Positions 53,313 to 61,834 of a DNA stretch of 64,000 nt are shown here, in pieces. The notes under the pieces were generated by a model. That model saw nothing but the letters and a program-made list of their open reading frames with translations. It did not search any database and had not been told where the DNA came from. The number at the start of each line of letters is the position of its first letter. Positions within the stretch are counted from its first letter, which is position 1. The stretch comes from Luteolibacter yonseiensis (GTDB lineage Bacteria; Verrucomicrobiota; Verrucomicrobiia; Verrucomicrobiales; Akkermansiaceae), in NCBI RefSeq assembly GCF_016595465.1, contig NZ_JAENIK010000004.1, positions 124,001 through 188,000 of the forward strand, written 5' to 3'. The translations under genes were made by a program, and so were the position numbers.

Positions 53313-53981
53313 ATGAAAATCACCCGCACCCTCGCCACCAGCACGACACCCGATGGGGAACGCATCACGCTCCACGAGCACGACGGGCATCATTTCCTCA
53401 AGGTGGCAGGCCTGCAACTGATGAGCACCACGGCCTCCTCCTCGGAGGAACAGATGGCGGAACTGTCATGTGCGAATCTCCCCGCGCAAGCCCGCGTGCT
53501 GATCGGGGGCCTGGGATTCGGCTTCACGTTGAAACGGGTGCTCGCCCTGACCGGGCCTGATGCCGTGGTGGATGTGGCGGAACTGCTGCCCGTGATCGTG
53601 GAGTGGAATCGGGAATTCCTTCATGAGGTGAATGGCCAGCTGCTGGACGATCCACGCGTGAGAATCCACGTGCGGGACGTTTACGAACTGATCGACGGTT
53701 GCGGAAACGAACGCTACGACACGATCTTGCTCGATGTGGACAACGGGCCGGACCCGTTTGTCCAGGATGTGAACGAGAGATTGTACCAGAAGCCCGGAAT
53801 CGAGCGGATCAAGCAGGCGCTGCGTCCGGGCGGGCGCGTGATTTTCTGGTCCGCGCATCCGGACAAGTCCTTCGCGAAGTCCTTGCAAGGCGCGTTCAGG
53901 AATGTGGAGTGCATCCCGGCCAAGGCCTACCCGAAAGCGAAACGCTTCACCCACACGTTGTTCGTGGCCGACCGGACCTGA
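53313..53981 (+). CDS. Spermidine synthase-like protein
   Basis: A protein of about 222 residues from MKITRTLATSTTPDGERITLHEHDGHHFLKVAG. It has the Rossmann SAM-type site ARVLIGGLGFGFTLKRVL, the acidic VAELLPVIVEWNREFL, IHVRDVYEL and YDTILLDVDNGPDPF, which are spermidine-synthase-fold features. The usual catalytic Asp of the aminopropyltransferase may be in LLDVDNGP. It could be an aminopropyltransferase or another methyltransferase-like enzyme. The start at 53313 is preferred to a longer frame from 53229. Convergent with the SprT-like gene, one base apart. Confidence 0.75.
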   Translation: MKITRTLATSTTPDGERITLHEHDGHHFLKVAGLQLMSTTASSSEEQMAELSCANLPAQARVLIGGLGFGFTLKRVLALTGPDAVVDVAELLPVIVEWNREFLHEVNGQLLDDPRVRIHVRDVYELIDGCGNERYDTILLDVDNGPDPFVQDVNERLYQKPGIERIKQALRPGGRVIFWSAHPDKSFAKSLQGAFRNVECIPAKAYPKAKRFTHTLFVADRT

Positions 53982-53982
53982 A

Positions 53983-54576
53983 CTACGGCAGCTTGTTCTT
54001 GATGAGGCGGAAGCGGTCGTGATACGCGCCGTTGTTGAATTTCCTGCAGCAGTCGTAACAAGCCACGGCCTTCTTGATCGGTCTTACCCGGTGGATGACC
54101 GCGAAGCAGTTCGAACAGACGTAGGCGTGGTTCCGCTTCAACCGGCGCCGCTTGAACGGAAGCGTGTGATACGGTTTCTCACCAGGGATCCCCAGATCGG
54201 AACAGGCGAGCTGCCATTCGATGCCGTGGGGATCAATGCGTCTGCGTCCGCAGCGTTCGTAGGCGACGAGGTGGGCGAGTTCATGCTTCAGCGTGCGCCA
54301 GAGCTCCTCTGGTTCGCACTCCCGGAGCTTGGGATTGAGTTCGATGGCACGGTCCGGCCACCAGGCGCGGCCGGCGGTGGTCTGCATGCGCGGGTTCCAT
54401 GTCACGCGGACTTTCCGCGCCAGTTCGTGGAGGGCGAGGGACTTCGCGGACTCCGCGCACCAGGCGGTCAGGCCGGCGTCCTCGCGTGCCGGCTTCGGCG
54501 GCGGAGTGTCCGGCGTCTTCAGGACGCGGAACCACGAAGTCCAGCGAAACTCAAGTTGCGGCATGCTCCGACCCAT
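53983..54576 (-). CDS. SprT-like zinc metallopeptidase-fold protein
   Basis: A 197-residue protein with the zinc-peptidase motif LKHELAHLVAYE (HExxH) and a C-terminal zinc ribbon, YVCSNC ... VACYDCC. The order HExxH then a zinc ribbon is the SprT layout. SprT-like proteins can act in DNA-protein crosslink repair, as SPRTN does in animals; the bacterial role is unclear. ATG 54564 (MPQLEFRW) is an alternative start. Confidence 0.8.
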   Translation of the reverse strand: MGRSMPQLEFRWTSWFRVLKTPDTPPPKPAREDAGLTAWCAESAKSLALHELARKVRVTWNPRMQTTAGRAWWPDRAIELNPKLRECEPEELWRTLKHELAHLVAYERCGRRRIDPHGIEWQLACSDLGIPGEKPYHTLPFKRRRLKRNHAYVCSNCFAVIHRVRPIKKAVACYDCCRKFNNGAYHDRFRLIKNKLP

Positions 54577-54633
54577 TGCAGTAAGCGGTAACAGCTTCCC
54601 CCGAAGTTGGCAACAGGCGGTTCGCTCCCGCTA

Positions 54634-54669
54634 CAAAAAAAGCCGCCCGGCATGATACCGGACGGCTTT
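54634..54669 (-). terminator. Rho-independent terminator of the M6 protease gene
   Basis: The arms AAAGCCG...CCGG (54639-54650) and CCGG...CGGCTTT (54658-54669) pair with one internal mismatch. On the minus strand they run into seven T, overlapping the stem base (complement of 54635-54641). The hairpin lies 22 bases after the stop at 54692. Confidence 0.88.
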
Positions 54670-54691
54670 GGGAAGCAGGAAAGCGTCCGCC

Positions 54692-57600
54692 TTATCTCAG
54701 GCGGATGTAGCGCTTGGAATCCGAGGTGAACGGAGTGTTGTCACGCACCTTGAGGGTTGTCGCGTTGTCGATCAGGACAGTGGTGTGCTTTTTACCACTG
54801 TACCAATCCAGCAGGTTGGATGAAACCTCGACCGTGCCACTCACTCCCGCGTTTTTCGTGATGGTGAGCGAACGGTATTTTTTCCCGGAAATGACTTCCA
54901 CACCGGCGGTTGCCTTCAAGGTCACCGAAGCACCGGCAGGATCCGCCACGGAGAATCGGGTGATTCCGGAAGGTGAGGCCGCTTGTGCCAGAGTGGTGGC
55001 AGCCTGGGCTTTCGCCTTTTTGACCGGATCGCTGTTGCCGGCGAGAAGGACCTGGAACTGGCCTGTCGCGTAATCGTTGCTGGAGATGTTGATCACCGCG
55101 TCACGCTGTTTGCCTTTTTTCGGCTCAGTTGGCCTGAATGAGACATTGAAGGACGCGGAAGCACCAGGCGCCAGCGGGGCAAGGGAAGTCGGACTCACGA
55201 CGAAATCCTTGGACTTCGGACCGCTGACGGAGATCGCAAGGCGGTCCAAAACGGCGGATCCGGTGTTCTTCACCACGATGGTTTTCGTCTGACCTTTGTT
55301 TTTCGTCTCCGTCTTCGCGAAGGTGACGATGCTCACGTTGTCGGTGAGCGCCTTGGAGGCCTGATAGACACCAATCCGCGAGGATTCCAAGCCCGTGCCG
55401 TTGAGAGCGACGGAGAAGATCCCCTCATCACCATCGCTGCTGCGGATCTGGAGGGTCGCCGTGCGCGCTCCGACGGCCGTAGGCTTGAAGACCACTTGGA
55501 AGGTGGCGTTTTGTCCGGCGGAGACCGCCGTCTTGGTCAACTTCTGGACGATGAAATCGCCGCTGTTGGCACCGATGGTCTTGACGGAGATGCCCGTGAG
55601 ATCGGCTTGTCCGACGTTCCTGATGGTGAATGTCACCGGTGCGGCGGAGTAGCGCACGCCAACGCTCGGACAGACCGTGGTGGAGGCACCGCTGACGATG
55701 TCCTCTCCCAGAGGGTTCGTGACCGCGATTTCCTGGGTGGTGGCGGGCATGGTGACACCGTCCAGCCAGACCGTGTCCTGCATGTCGCCATAGGTCTCAT
55801 CCTTCTGGTAGGTCCACTTGAAGGTATGTGTTCCGGCGGTGACGGGGTAGGATACATAGATCCACTTGCCGTTTCCGGAAATGCCCCGCTCATCGTTGAT
55901 CAGCTGCTCCTCACCGTCGATGTAGAAACGCGCGTAGTCGTAGCCAAGTTCGGAGGAGACCTTGATGTAGAAGCTTACCACGCCGGCTTTGAAATGGGAG
56001 CGATAGGCGATGCCCGCCGTTTTACCATCTCCCATCTTGTTGGTGGCGAGGCAGCGCGCGCCCTCGTAAACTTCGCTCTTCGTCACGCTCCATCCCGCCT
56101 GCACACCGGACGGTTTGGACCAGCCGTATGGCATCTCCCCCCCCGCAGGGAAGGTTCCCGCGGTTACGGAGAAATTCCCATTGCTGGAGTCCGTGGCCGG
56201 CACCGTATTGGTAAGACTGCTGACGCGGATGCTGTAGTCGGTCGCGGGAACCAGCGTGGTGGGAACGGTCCAGGCAAAGCTGCCATCGTTCGCCCGGTTG
56301 GCAGCGATCACGGAATGGAGCGCGCCGGCCTTGAGGAGCTCGATCTTGACGTTTCCGGTGATGTTCGCCCCCCAGGTCACCGGGAAGACCGAGCCACGGA
56401 AAAGCACCTCGCCTCCGTTCGGACTGAAGACACGGGCCGTGTTCGGCTTGAGTGCTCCGAAATCCACAATCATGGTGTTGCCCGGCGCCGAGCGGACCTT
56501 GACCCCGATGAACGAATTCGAATTATCCCACCATTTGGCGTTCGGGGTGGTGGTATCGTTGAAGTTCGGATCCGAAGAATCGAAGAGGTCCGAACCATCG
56601 CCACGGTTGACGCCCCGCTCCAGGTCCCGCCTGCCGTCGGCCTGCATGACGGCCACCTGGTAATGGGGGTTCCCGCTCATGTTGCCTGAAACCTTCCCGT
56701 CGATGTGCCAGATGACAATTCCTTTGTCCGGAACGTACTGGGCCCACTTGTCCCCGTTTCCACGGTTTTCGATGACGAAAGACTCCCGTGCGTCCGCAGG
56801 ATTGAGAATGCGGCGCGCGACATTGCCGGTGGTCGGGAGTTTCACCTTCTGGAAATCATCCGAAGCCATGTCGGTGATGTTCCCCCAGCCCACCAGCTCC
56901 TTGAAGTAGGCGTTGATCGGACCGGGAGTTTTACCGTTGTTGAGATGGTTCGCCGATCCCATGAGGCAGTGTTCACCGACCCCCTGTTCCGTGCGGTTTG
57001 TGTTCGGGACCAGCTTGCTCGAGTAGAGATCGGGATAGTTGAGCAACAGGTGTCCGTTTTCGTGACAGAAGGTGCCGATCACCGGTGCCGTATCCGGGAG
57101 GTTGGTGATCTGGTAGTCTCCGACGTAAAGTGGCGCCTCCTCGGTGCCCACGTTGATTTCGCCCCTCACCGTGGATTGGTGCGGCCACAGACCGAACGAC
57201 CAGGCCCCGGAATCATCACCGGCGAAAAAGACGTTGGTCGCGAGAATCCGGTCCCCGTTCAAGGAGAGACCCGAAAAATCAAATCCTTGTTGCTTCAGGA
57301 TCACAACCGCATCCGAGATGATCTCGGTGGCGGAGGCGCCGATGTCCTCGTAGAGCTCCTGGTTCGCGGGATAGTCGGAATAATTGTAGTAGTCACGCGG
57401 GTGTGGCAGCGTGACGATCTGGGTGACGGACTGGGTATAAGTGAGCGCTCCCAAGGATTGGTCGGAGAAATAGTCCCGAACCGAACCGGTGTTTCCGTTT
57501 TCAGTGTAGCCCACATTGTTGCAGAACCGGACGATCTTTTCGCGGTTCGTAGGGAAATTCGTCGGATCCACGCGGGTCGTCCGCGTGTCGTCCGGAAACT

Positions 57601-58132
57601 GGACCAGGATGGTGAGACCGACTTTGGACCCGTTCACGGGGGCGGCGAGGATCTCGGCGGCATCAACCGCAGCCCTGTTGATTCCGGCTCCCTTGGCGGC
57701 ACTGCGGAGAGTCTGGACGGCGTCCACGCGCTTGTTCCAGCGGTCCGCGCGGTCTCCTTCGAATTTCGAGTGGTTTTCACCGATGATCGAGTCGACCACC
57801 TCCCCCGCCTGTTCGAGATGTTTTTCCAATCCCGCTGGAGCCGGAGCGTCAGCGCGGGTGCCGGAAGACACGAACGACTTTTTATCCGCTCCCAGAACGG
57901 CGTAATAATAGGTCTTGTCAGCTTGGTTGAGATAGACGGAAAAGCCGTCGGAGGTTTCGGTGCGGCCATAGTATTCGTCACCGAACACCTTCAGTTGCAG
58001 GACTTTGCCATCCGGCTGGGTCCACTTGGTCTCACGTCCGTCCGGACCGTAGGGAGCGGCGACGGCACTACCAATGCCGCCGGCAAAAAGGGCCAACAGC
58101 CGGAGCTGCCGGAAAAGTAGGGATTTTTTCAT
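54692..58132 (-). CDS. Secreted M6-type metalloprotease with choice-of-anchor D repeats
   Basis: The 1146-residue protein begins MKKSLLFRQLRLLALFAGGIGSAVA (signal peptide). A propeptide-like region and an immune-inhibitor-A (M6) catalytic domain follow, with His357-EN-G-His361 in FCHENGHLLLNYPDLYSS, the HExxH zinc site followed by YPDLY. Then comes a beta-sandwich/Ig-like region (about residues 560-660), a 150-residue binding module with YDYARFYIDGEEQL, and two choice-of-anchor D domains (VTFTIRNVGQADLTG; KTIVVKNTGSAVLDR). M6 enzymes degrade extracellular proteins. The C-terminal repeats probably hold the enzyme to the cell surface. The gene ends at a good terminator. Confidence 0.92.
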   Translation of the reverse strand: MKKSLLFRQLRLLALFAGGIGSAVAAPYGPDGRETKWTQPDGKVLQLKVFGDEYYGRTETSDGFSVYLNQADKTYYYAVLGADKKSFVSSGTRADAPAPAGLEKHLEQAGEVVDSIIGENHSKFEGDRADRWNKRVDAVQTLRSAAKGAGINRAAVDAAEILAAPVNGSKVGLTILVQFPDDTRTTRVDPTNFPTNREKIVRFCNNVGYTENGNTGSVRDYFSDQSLGALTYTQSVTQIVTLPHPRDYYNYSDYPANQELYEDIGASATEIISDAVVILKQQGFDFSGLSLNGDRILATNVFFAGDDSGAWSFGLWPHQSTVRGEINVGTEEAPLYVGDYQITNLPDTAPVIGTFCHENGHLLLNYPDLYSSKLVPNTNRTEQGVGEHCLMGSANHLNNGKTPGPINAYFKELVGWGNITDMASDDFQKVKLPTTGNVARRILNPADARESFVIENRGNGDKWAQYVPDKGIVIWHIDGKVSGNMSGNPHYQVAVMQADGRRDLERGVNRGDGSDLFDSSDPNFNDTTTPNAKWWDNSNSFIGVKVRSAPGNTMIVDFGALKPNTARVFSPNGGEVLFRGSVFPVTWGANITGNVKIELLKAGALHSVIAANRANDGSFAWTVPTTLVPATDYSIRVSSLTNTVPATDSSNGNFSVTAGTFPAGGEMPYGWSKPSGVQAGWSVTKSEVYEGARCLATNKMGDGKTAGIAYRSHFKAGVVSFYIKVSSELGYDYARFYIDGEEQLINDERGISGNGKWIYVSYPVTAGTHTFKWTYQKDETYGDMQDTVWLDGVTMPATTQEIAVTNPLGEDIVSGASTTVCPSVGVRYSAAPVTFTIRNVGQADLTGISVKTIGANSGDFIVQKLTKTAVSAGQNATFQVVFKPTAVGARTATLQIRSSDGDEGIFSVALNGTGLESSRIGVYQASKALTDNVSIVTFAKTETKNKGQTKTIVVKNTGSAVLDRLAISVSGPKSKDFVVSPTSLAPLAPGASASFNVSFRPTEPKKGKQRDAVINISSNDYATGQFQVLLAGNSDPVKKAKAQAATTLAQAASPSGITRFSVADPAGASVTLKATAGVEVISGKKYRSLTITKNAGVSGTVEVSSNLLDWYSGKKHTTVLIDNATTLKVRDNTPFTSDSKRYIRLR

Positions 58133-58253
58133 GTCTGTAGGAGGGGCGATGCCACGCTCATGTGGCGCAGGATGTCGAAGTCAAGCGAGGCGGAAAAAAA
58201 ATGTCGAGGCAATCATTTCCCGAATTACAACGGTTTGAGAGTAGGAGGCTTTC

Positions 58254-58285
58254 AAAAAAAGCCGCACCCCCGGAGGGATGCGGCT
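58254..58285 (-). terminator. Rho-independent terminator of the Gfo/Idh gene
   Basis: AGCCGCA (58260-58266) pairs with TGCGGCT (58279-58285), with three more G-C pairs beyond one mismatch. On the minus strand seven T follow (complement of 58254-58260). It begins 30 bases after the stop at 58315. Confidence 0.88.
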
Positions 58286-58314
58286 CTTACCATATTTACC
58301 CAGGAAAATGAAAA

Positions 58315-59442
58315 TCAGCCGCGGTGCGTCCACTCGGGCAGACGGATGAGCTCGCCACCGTTGAGCGCGGACTCATGGGCGAGGATGCCCGTACAGGTGA
58401 TGTTCGCGCTCTCGACGGCGTTCGGATAGGAATCCTCGCCGCTCTGGAGCATTTTGACGAACTGATGCACGAGGTGGGGGTGCGAGCCGCCGTGGCCGGC
58501 GCCTTGAGTGAAGGAGAGGTGGTCCTCGCCCGTATCGCCGCCATAGACGCCGCCCTTGGTGAAGAGCTGGATCTCCTCCGGCAGATATTTCGCGAAATCC
58601 GGAGTCTCGACTTCGGACGGGATTTCCGGCTCGGGCAGTTTCGCGGTGTGGATCACCAGCGGCTGGTGTTCGACCAACGGCCACTCGACGGACTTCTTGT
58701 CGCCGTATACCTCGATGGACTCGCGGTACTGGCGCGCCACGTCGAAGAGCGAACGGTAAACCTGTGCCGAGAGGTCGCTGTTCTTGAACTTGATGTGCGT
58801 GGTCTGCACGGCGAACGGCGAGCCGTAGCACGAGTGCATTTCCTCGCGGATGGTGCCGGAGCCGAAGCAGGAGACATACTCCGCCTCATCCCGCGTGAGG
58901 CCGAGCGCCGGTCCGACGCAATGGGTGGCGTAGTACATCGGCGGGAGACCCGGCCAGTAGCCCGGCCAGCCGTCCATGTCCTGCTGGTGGGAGGCCTTGA
59001 TGAACTGGATTTTGCCCAGTTCGCCATTGTCGTAGAGCTCCTTCATGAAAAGGAACTCGCGTGCGTAAAGCACCGTTTCCATCATCATGTACTTGAGTCC
59101 CGTCTCCTTCACCAGATCCACGATCTTCTTGCAGTCCTCCACGCTGGTGGCCATCGGCACGGTGCAGGCAACGTGTTTCCCGGCCTTCAGCGCCTTGATG
59201 GATTGCTCCGCGTGGTCGGGGATCGGCGAATTGATGTGCACCGCGTGCACGTCCGGGTCCGCAAGCAGGTCATCGTAGGAAACGTAGCGCTTCCCGATGC
59301 CGTACTTGTCGCCCACCTCGTCCAGCTTGGACTGCGTGCGCTGGCAGATGGCATACATGTTCACGCCCTTGAGACGCTGGTAGATGGGGATGAACTCGGC
59401 TCCGAAGCCGAGGCCGACGATGGCGATGTTGATATCTGACAT
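58315..59442 (-). CDS. Gfo/Idh/MocA family oxidoreductase
   Basis: The 375-residue enzyme opens INIAIVGLGFGAEFIPIYQRL (Rossmann NAD(P) site). It has the VHINSPIPDHAEQSIKALKAGKHVACTVPMA block, where EKP is replaced by TVP, and a C-terminal alpha/beta domain. Sugar or inositol oxidation is the usual activity. The ACTVPMA segment differs from the normal EKPxA catalytic lysine motif, so the reaction may be altered. It follows the epimerase gene by 24 bases, which suggests one pathway of sugar conversion. Confidence 0.85.
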   Translation of the reverse strand: MSDINIAIVGLGFGAEFIPIYQRLKGVNMYAICQRTQSKLDEVGDKYGIGKRYVSYDDLLADPDVHAVHINSPIPDHAEQSIKALKAGKHVACTVPMATSVEDCKKIVDLVKETGLKYMMMETVLYAREFLFMKELYDNGELGKIQFIKASHQQDMDGWPGYWPGLPPMYYATHCVGPALGLTRDEAEYVSCFGSGTIREEMHSCYGSPFAVQTTHIKFKNSDLSAQVYRSLFDVARQYRESIEVYGDKKSVEWPLVEHQPLVIHTAKLPEPEIPSEVETPDFAKYLPEEIQLFTKGGVYGGDTGEDHLSFTQGAGHGGSHPHLVHQFVKMLQSGEDSYPNAVESANITCTGILAHESALNGGELIRLPEWTHRG

Positions 59443-59466
59443 ATTAAATCGAGTTAGGGTTTTGAA

Positions 59467-60318
59467 TCAGGCGAAAAGTTGCCGGAGGAATGCGAGCCCG
59501 CGGGAGGCGAACTCGTCCTGGGTCGGAGTGAAACGTTTCCAGATGCACACCGCTCCGGCAAGGTCGCGGTTGTCCGGGGTGAATGACTCGATCACGACCG
59601 ATCCACTGTAACCGATGTCGCGCAAGGCGTCACGGAAGGATGTCCAGGGGGTCAGGCCGGTGCCTGTCACTCCGCGGTGGTTCTCGCTCACCTGCACATG
59701 GATGAGATCCTTGCCGGCCGCGCGGATCGCGGCACCGATGTCGGACTCCTCGATGGTCATGTGGAAGGTGTCGATCATCACCTTCGCGGCCGGGTGGTCG
59801 ATGTCGCGGATCATCCGCAGAGAATCGGCGGTGGTGTTCACCAGATCCGTCTCGAAGCGGTTGATCGGCTCCAGCGCGATCGACAGACCGCGTCCGCCCG
59901 CGTCGGCGGAAACTTTTTTCAATTCGGACACCGCGAGATCCCATTCACGCCTGCGCTCGTCCTCGGAAAGCTGCCGGGCTTTGCCGACTTCGGAATACAT
60001 GGGTCCCGCGAGAAATCCCGCGCCAAGGTCCGCAGCGATGTCGAGGCAGGCGGAGATATAGCTCCTCGCCGATTCCCGCACGGAGGCATCGGAATGGGTA
60101 AGATCCCGTCCGGGGCCGAAAGCTCCGCAGACGTGGACCGCCAGGCCGAGATCCTCCAGCACCGGGCGCAGAGCCTTCGCATCCACCAGCGCCGGGTCTT
60201 CGATTGGCAATTCCACGGATTTGAAGCCAAGCGCGGCGATGTTTTCCAGCAACGCCACATCCGTCGAGCGGAACGGCGAAGTCCACAGCCACGTGCTGGC
60301 ACCAAAGAGAAGAGACAT
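59467..60318 (-). CDS. Sugar epimerase/isomerase of the AP-endonuclease TIM-barrel family
   Basis: A 283-residue TIM barrel: LFGASTWLWTSPF, ALGFKSVELPIED, LSIALEPINRFETDLVNTTAD (catalytic Glu), KVMIDTFHMTIEES (Asp and His metal ligands), IHVQVSENHRGVTG and SVVIESFTP (second Glu). This set matches D-psicose/tagatose 3-epimerase-type enzymes, which need Mn or Co. The sugar cannot be stated. It is the first gene of a two-gene unit with the Gfo/Idh oxidoreductase. Confidence 0.87.
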   Translation of the reverse strand: MSLLFGASTWLWTSPFRSTDVALLENIAALGFKSVELPIEDPALVDAKALRPVLEDLGLAVHVCGAFGPGRDLTHSDASVRESARSYISACLDIAADLGAGFLAGPMYSEVGKARQLSEDERRREWDLAVSELKKVSADAGGRGLSIALEPINRFETDLVNTTADSLRMIRDIDHPAAKVMIDTFHMTIEESDIGAAIRAAGKDLIHVQVSENHRGVTGTGLTPWTSFRDALRDIGYSGSVVIESFTPDNRDLAGAVCIWKRFTPTQDEFASRGLAFLRQLFA

Positions 60319-60561
60319 GGAAAATAAGAGGGTTCGGATGAAAATTTCGCCCCGACGGGTTTGTCACAAGGCAGCCGGACCATAACGGATTCTCCCGCCG
60401 CCGCTTGTAGATTCGCGGCGGTCTTGTGTAAGATTCCGACGGCGGCCTTGCGCCAGACCCAAGAAGAGAAGACTCAAGAAACAGGAAGATGGTGGGCGAC
60501 CGTAGACAAGAAAAGGCTCGCAGGGGGCGTTCCGCCTGTCAGCGTCTTCTGGAAAAATCTT

Positions 60562-60822
60562 ATGAAACATCAAAATCTGGGTATCGGCCTCCTGAAAATA
60601 GGCTCATTTCTCTATGCGACCCGCTATATTGCCGCGGCATTGCTGATGGGGCCCCGGCAAAACATGGAACTCAACGACTGGGTATTTAATGAGGGCTATC
60701 GGCTTGTTGGCGGGGAACTGACCTTTTTCGCTTTTGCTTCCGTCTTGTGCGGAGTCGCCGTTTTGGCATACCCTTACGTCCGAGGCATTGTTCGGAAGCT
60801 TCAAAATGATTCGGAAAAATAA
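60562..60822 (+). CDS. Small two-helix membrane protein of unknown function
   Basis: An 86-residue product MKHQNLGIGLLKIGSFLYATRYIAAALLM with two hydrophobic segments (first 12-30, second LTFFAFASVLCGVAVLAYPYV at about 52-73) and a basic tail. A longer in-frame extension back to 60361 carries no protein-like feature, so the start at 60562 is chosen. No family is recognised. It lies between the divergent epimerase gene and the AraC gene. Confidence 0.6.
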   Translation: MKHQNLGIGLLKIGSFLYATRYIAAALLMGPRQNMELNDWVFNEGYRLVGGELTFFAFASVLCGVAVLAYPYVRGIVRKLQNDSEK

Positions 60823-60943
60823 CTCCGGCTATCGCCAAACCTGTTTCTACCACACGTGACGCCCTCCTCCGAGCAGGGATTCCCGGGTTGAATCCGCGCC
60901 AGCTCTTCCATTGATCACTGATCCCCGGCACTGATCACTTTCT

Positions 60944-61714
60944 TCACCTCACCTTCAGCACCTGCACCGGCACCTCCACCCGCCGCTCCAAGCGGTACTG
61001 GCTGGCGGTCTGTCCCATCTGCCTGCGGAACTGCCGGGCGAAATCGCTGTGATCGTAAAATCCGGCGTCCAGCGCGACCGTCGTCACCGGCAGGTTGGTC
61101 CGGACCAACAGGTCACATGCCTCGATCACCCGCATCCGGATCATGTATTCCTGAGGCGTCATCTGGAAGGTCGCACGGAATTTCCTCTCGAACTGCCGCA
61201 CCGACATGTGCGCCATCTTTGCCAGGGCCGGCACATCCAGCTTCTCCCGGAAGTGGATTTTCAAGTGATCCGCCACGCTGGCCAGTTCGAGATAGGGCTG
61301 CATGGCCGCGCGCTGGGCTTCGTAGCTCCGCACGGTGCCGCACAGTCCGCAGATCTTCCCCGCCGTGTTCAACAGCGGCAGCTTGTCCGTGATGAACCAC
61401 TCGGGCTTGCCCTCGCGGTTCGGGAACAGCTCGATGATCCCCAGCAACGGCTTCCCCGTGGAAAGCACCTGCTCGTCGTCCTTGCGGAATTTCTCCGCCA
61501 TCCGGGGCGGAAAAATCACGCTGTCCGTGATGCCGATCAGCTCCTTCTCCAACGTGAAACCACAGCGTTTCACGAAGGCCGGATTCCCCGCCATCAATCT
61601 GCCCTCGCGGTCTTTCGCGAAAAACAAGGTGCCGGGCAGATGGTCGAACAAGTGCCGGAACTGTCCCGGCGGCAGTTGTTCCGTCCATTCCCTGCGCTGT
61701 TCCTCCGGAGTCAT
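60944..61714 (-). CDS. AraC-family transcription regulator with PAS domain
   Basis: A 256-residue protein with an N-terminal PAS-type sensor (FRHLFDHLPGTLFFAKDREGRLMAGNPAFVKRCG; KPEWFITDKLPLLNTAGKICGLCGTVRSY). A C-terminal AraC double helix-turn-helix follows (LAKMAHMSVRQFERKFRATFQMTPQEYMIRMRV, VALDAGFYDHSDFARQFRRQMGQTASQYR). It probably senses a small ligand and controls the divergent ThuA/PVC gene 120 bases away; that target is an inference from position. Confidence 0.88.
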   Translation of the reverse strand: MTPEEQRREWTEQLPPGQFRHLFDHLPGTLFFAKDREGRLMAGNPAFVKRCGFTLEKELIGITDSVIFPPRMAEKFRKDDEQVLSTGKPLLGIIELFPNREGKPEWFITDKLPLLNTAGKICGLCGTVRSYEAQRAAMQPYLELASVADHLKIHFREKLDVPALAKMAHMSVRQFERKFRATFQMTPQEYMIRMRVIEACDLLVRTNLPVTTVALDAGFYDHSDFARQFRRQMGQTASQYRLERRVEVPVQVLKVR

Positions 61715-61834
61715 CTTGGCGGAATCCTACACAACAAACCCGCAATCCTACAAGCACCCTTGATTGAAATGGAGCACATTCACCCCACGTTTGTCAGGAA
61801 ACCCATTTTCCCAAACCCTCGCATCGCCCACAGC

